NCBI RefSeq assembly: GCF_000170835.1
Contig: NZ_ABCP01000024.1
Location: 1 to 55,893 of the forward strand
Origin: Marinobacter algicola DG893
GTDB lineage: Bacteria > Pseudomonadota > Gammaproteobacteria > Pseudomonadales > Oleiphilaceae
DNA: 55,893 nucleotides
Direction: 5' to 3'
The number at the start of each line of letters is the position of its first letter. Position 1 is the stretch's first letter. The notes below the pieces were generated by a model. That model saw nothing but the letters and a program-made list of their open reading frames with translations, ran no database searches and was not told the origin of the DNA. Made by a program: the position numbers and the translations under genes. This document shows, piece after piece, positions 55,009 through 55,893 of this stretch.

Positions 55009-55198
55009 GACGCCTCCTGCTCCAAAGACTGTGAGTGTAAGGCAAGTGCTTCGAATGCCTGTTTTTTTCAGCGTATACCAGTAAACCGTGACCATCAAAT
55101 GGCATGGCCTTTTGCTTACTATGGGAACTTTAAGGCTCAAATGAACTCAGAAATCGCTCTGTCGTATACTCATCGTCATTGAACGTTCACGGAGTAAG

Positions 55199-55893
55199 AT
55201 GAAGATCTTCAAACGCTGTTTTATCGGCATAACCCTGACACTGTCACTTCTGCTCGCCGGCCCGCTGTTCCTGGCCGCCTGCGCCGGCCTCCAGGACTCA
55301 GGGAGCTGGCGAACGGCAGACCGCTCCAGCGCGGGCATTGCTCCACGACCGGAGCAGGAGCATGCGGCCGTGGTTCAGGTCTACGGGGCCCGCGCCTATA
55401 ACTGGCGGGGTTATTTCTCATTGCACACTTGGATCAGCACCAAAGAGGCGGGCGCCGATGGCTACTATGTTCATGAAGTCACCGGTTGGCGTCACTACGT
55501 TGTCCAGTCCCGGCCAGACGACCCGGATCGCGCATGGTATGGCGCGCCGCCGACGTTGATTGCGGATATCCGCGGTGAGCAGGCGGAGCGGATTATTGAT
55601 CAACTGGATGAGGTGATTGACCGCTACCCATACCCGACGGAATACACTGCCTGGCCCGGCCCCAACAGCAACACCTTCGTCGCCTGGGTGATCCGCCAGA
55701 TTCCGGAAATGGATGTGGCCCTGCCGAATCATGCGATTGGTAAGGATTACCTGGGTAACGGCGTCCTGTCTGAGGTCCCGGGTGGCAGTGGTTACCAGCT
55801 GTCGTTCGGAGGCTATTTTGGTGTTCTGGCCGGTGTTCGCGAGGGATTCGAATTGAACATTCTTGGACTGTCCATGGGCGTCAATCCGCTGGG
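55199..55893 (+). CDS. DUF3750 protein, truncated by the window end
   Basis: The first 231 codons of a longer gene. The N-terminus has a hydrophobic signal or anchor (about 8-28) ending in LAAC, possibly a lipobox (Cys28). DUF3750 segments are visible: YNWRGYFSLHTWIS, WPGPNSNTFVAWVIR, and LPNHAIGKDYLGNG, followed by QLSFGGYFGVLAGVREGFELNILGLSMGVNP near the window end. Members are envelope proteins of unknown function. The ATG at 55199 has GGAG upstream at short spacing. Confidence 0.9.
   Translation, partial: MKIFKRCFIGITLTLSLLLAGPLFLAACAGLQDSGSWRTADRSSAGIAPRPEQEHAAVVQVYGARAYNWRGYFSLHTWISTKEAGADGYYVHEVTGWRHYVVQSRPDDPDRAWYGAPPTLIADIRGEQAERIIDQLDEVIDRYPYPTEYTAWPGPNSNTFVAWVIRQIPEMDVALPNHAIGKDYLGNGVLSEVPGGSGYQLSFGGYFGVLAGVREGFELNILGLSMGVNPL

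Overview
The window is a dense chromosomal segment of a marine gammaproteobacterium. About 56 protein genes fill it, mostly with gaps under 200 bases. I saw no rRNA, tRNA, CRISPR array, insertion sequence or phage gene. The gene content points to Marinobacter or a close relative: a D-2-hydroxyglutarate dehydrogenase gene divergent from serA as in pseudomonads, a Mrp/Pha cation antiporter with fused A and B subunits, a Tat-exported PhoX phosphatase, several fatty-acid oxidation genes and moderately high GC. The genus is inferred from gene content and was not tested.

Layout. 1-9.2 kb: a quinone oxidoreductase, a membrane-anchored BLUF photoreceptor, a TRIC-type channel, purine salvage (NCS2 permease plus apt), a fumarylacetoacetate-hydrolase-family enzyme, an ABC1/UbiB-like kinase, a zinc-less sirtuin, a DUF2244 protein and D-2-hydroxyglutarate dehydrogenase. 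9.3-13.9 kb: serA with a clear terminator, a small coiled-coil protein, an OmpA-type lipoprotein and two alpha/beta hydrolases. 13.9-19.8 kb: a four-gene translationally overlapping operon (histidine kinase, NtrC-type regulator, EamA exporter, GIY-YIG protein). It diverges from a secreted DUF4168 protein gene with a sigma-54-like promoter and an upstream inverted repeat, and an orphan TRAP-type solute-binding lipoprotein follows. 19.8-25.9 kb: rlmJ, then an imelysin / di-heme oxidoreductase / imelysin / DUF1513 operon behind a promoter overlapped by a Fur-box-like sequence. 25.9-32.5 kb: an MFS permease, a small membrane protein, a chemoreceptor with a C-terminal sensor-like tail, phoX behind three Pho-box half-sites at exact 11-base spacing, an acidic lipoprotein and a Rof-like antiterminator.

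32.5-39.0 kb: an acyl-CoA dehydrogenase, a GlxA-type AraC regulator with a hairpin repeat element between them, a 54-codon gene, fadH and an enoyl-CoA hydratase-family gene. 39.3-45.1 kb: the Mrp antiporter operon AB-C-D-E-F-G, with overlapping or near-overlapping frames. 45.2-48.6 kb: ppnP, an acyl-CoA ligase and dadA. 48.6-52.8 kb: a minus-strand run (yciH-like SUI1, DUF4136 lipoprotein, YigZ family, then a CpxRA-like two-component pair) divergent from a Spy/CpxP-like periplasmic protein. 52.9-55.9 kb: a FemAB/GNAT-like protein, an unknown membrane-anchored protein, dodecin and a DUF3750 gene cut by the window edge.

The strongest candidate for an undescribed system is the 13.9-19.8 kb signalling island. 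Its kinase and sigma-54 activator are translationally coupled to an exporter. They probably drive the divergent DUF4168 gene, and an orphan TRAP-type binding lipoprotein nearby could be an accessory sensor. The iron, phosphate and envelope-stress genes each sit behind a recognisable regulatory sequence, so several separate stress circuits can be read from DNA alone.
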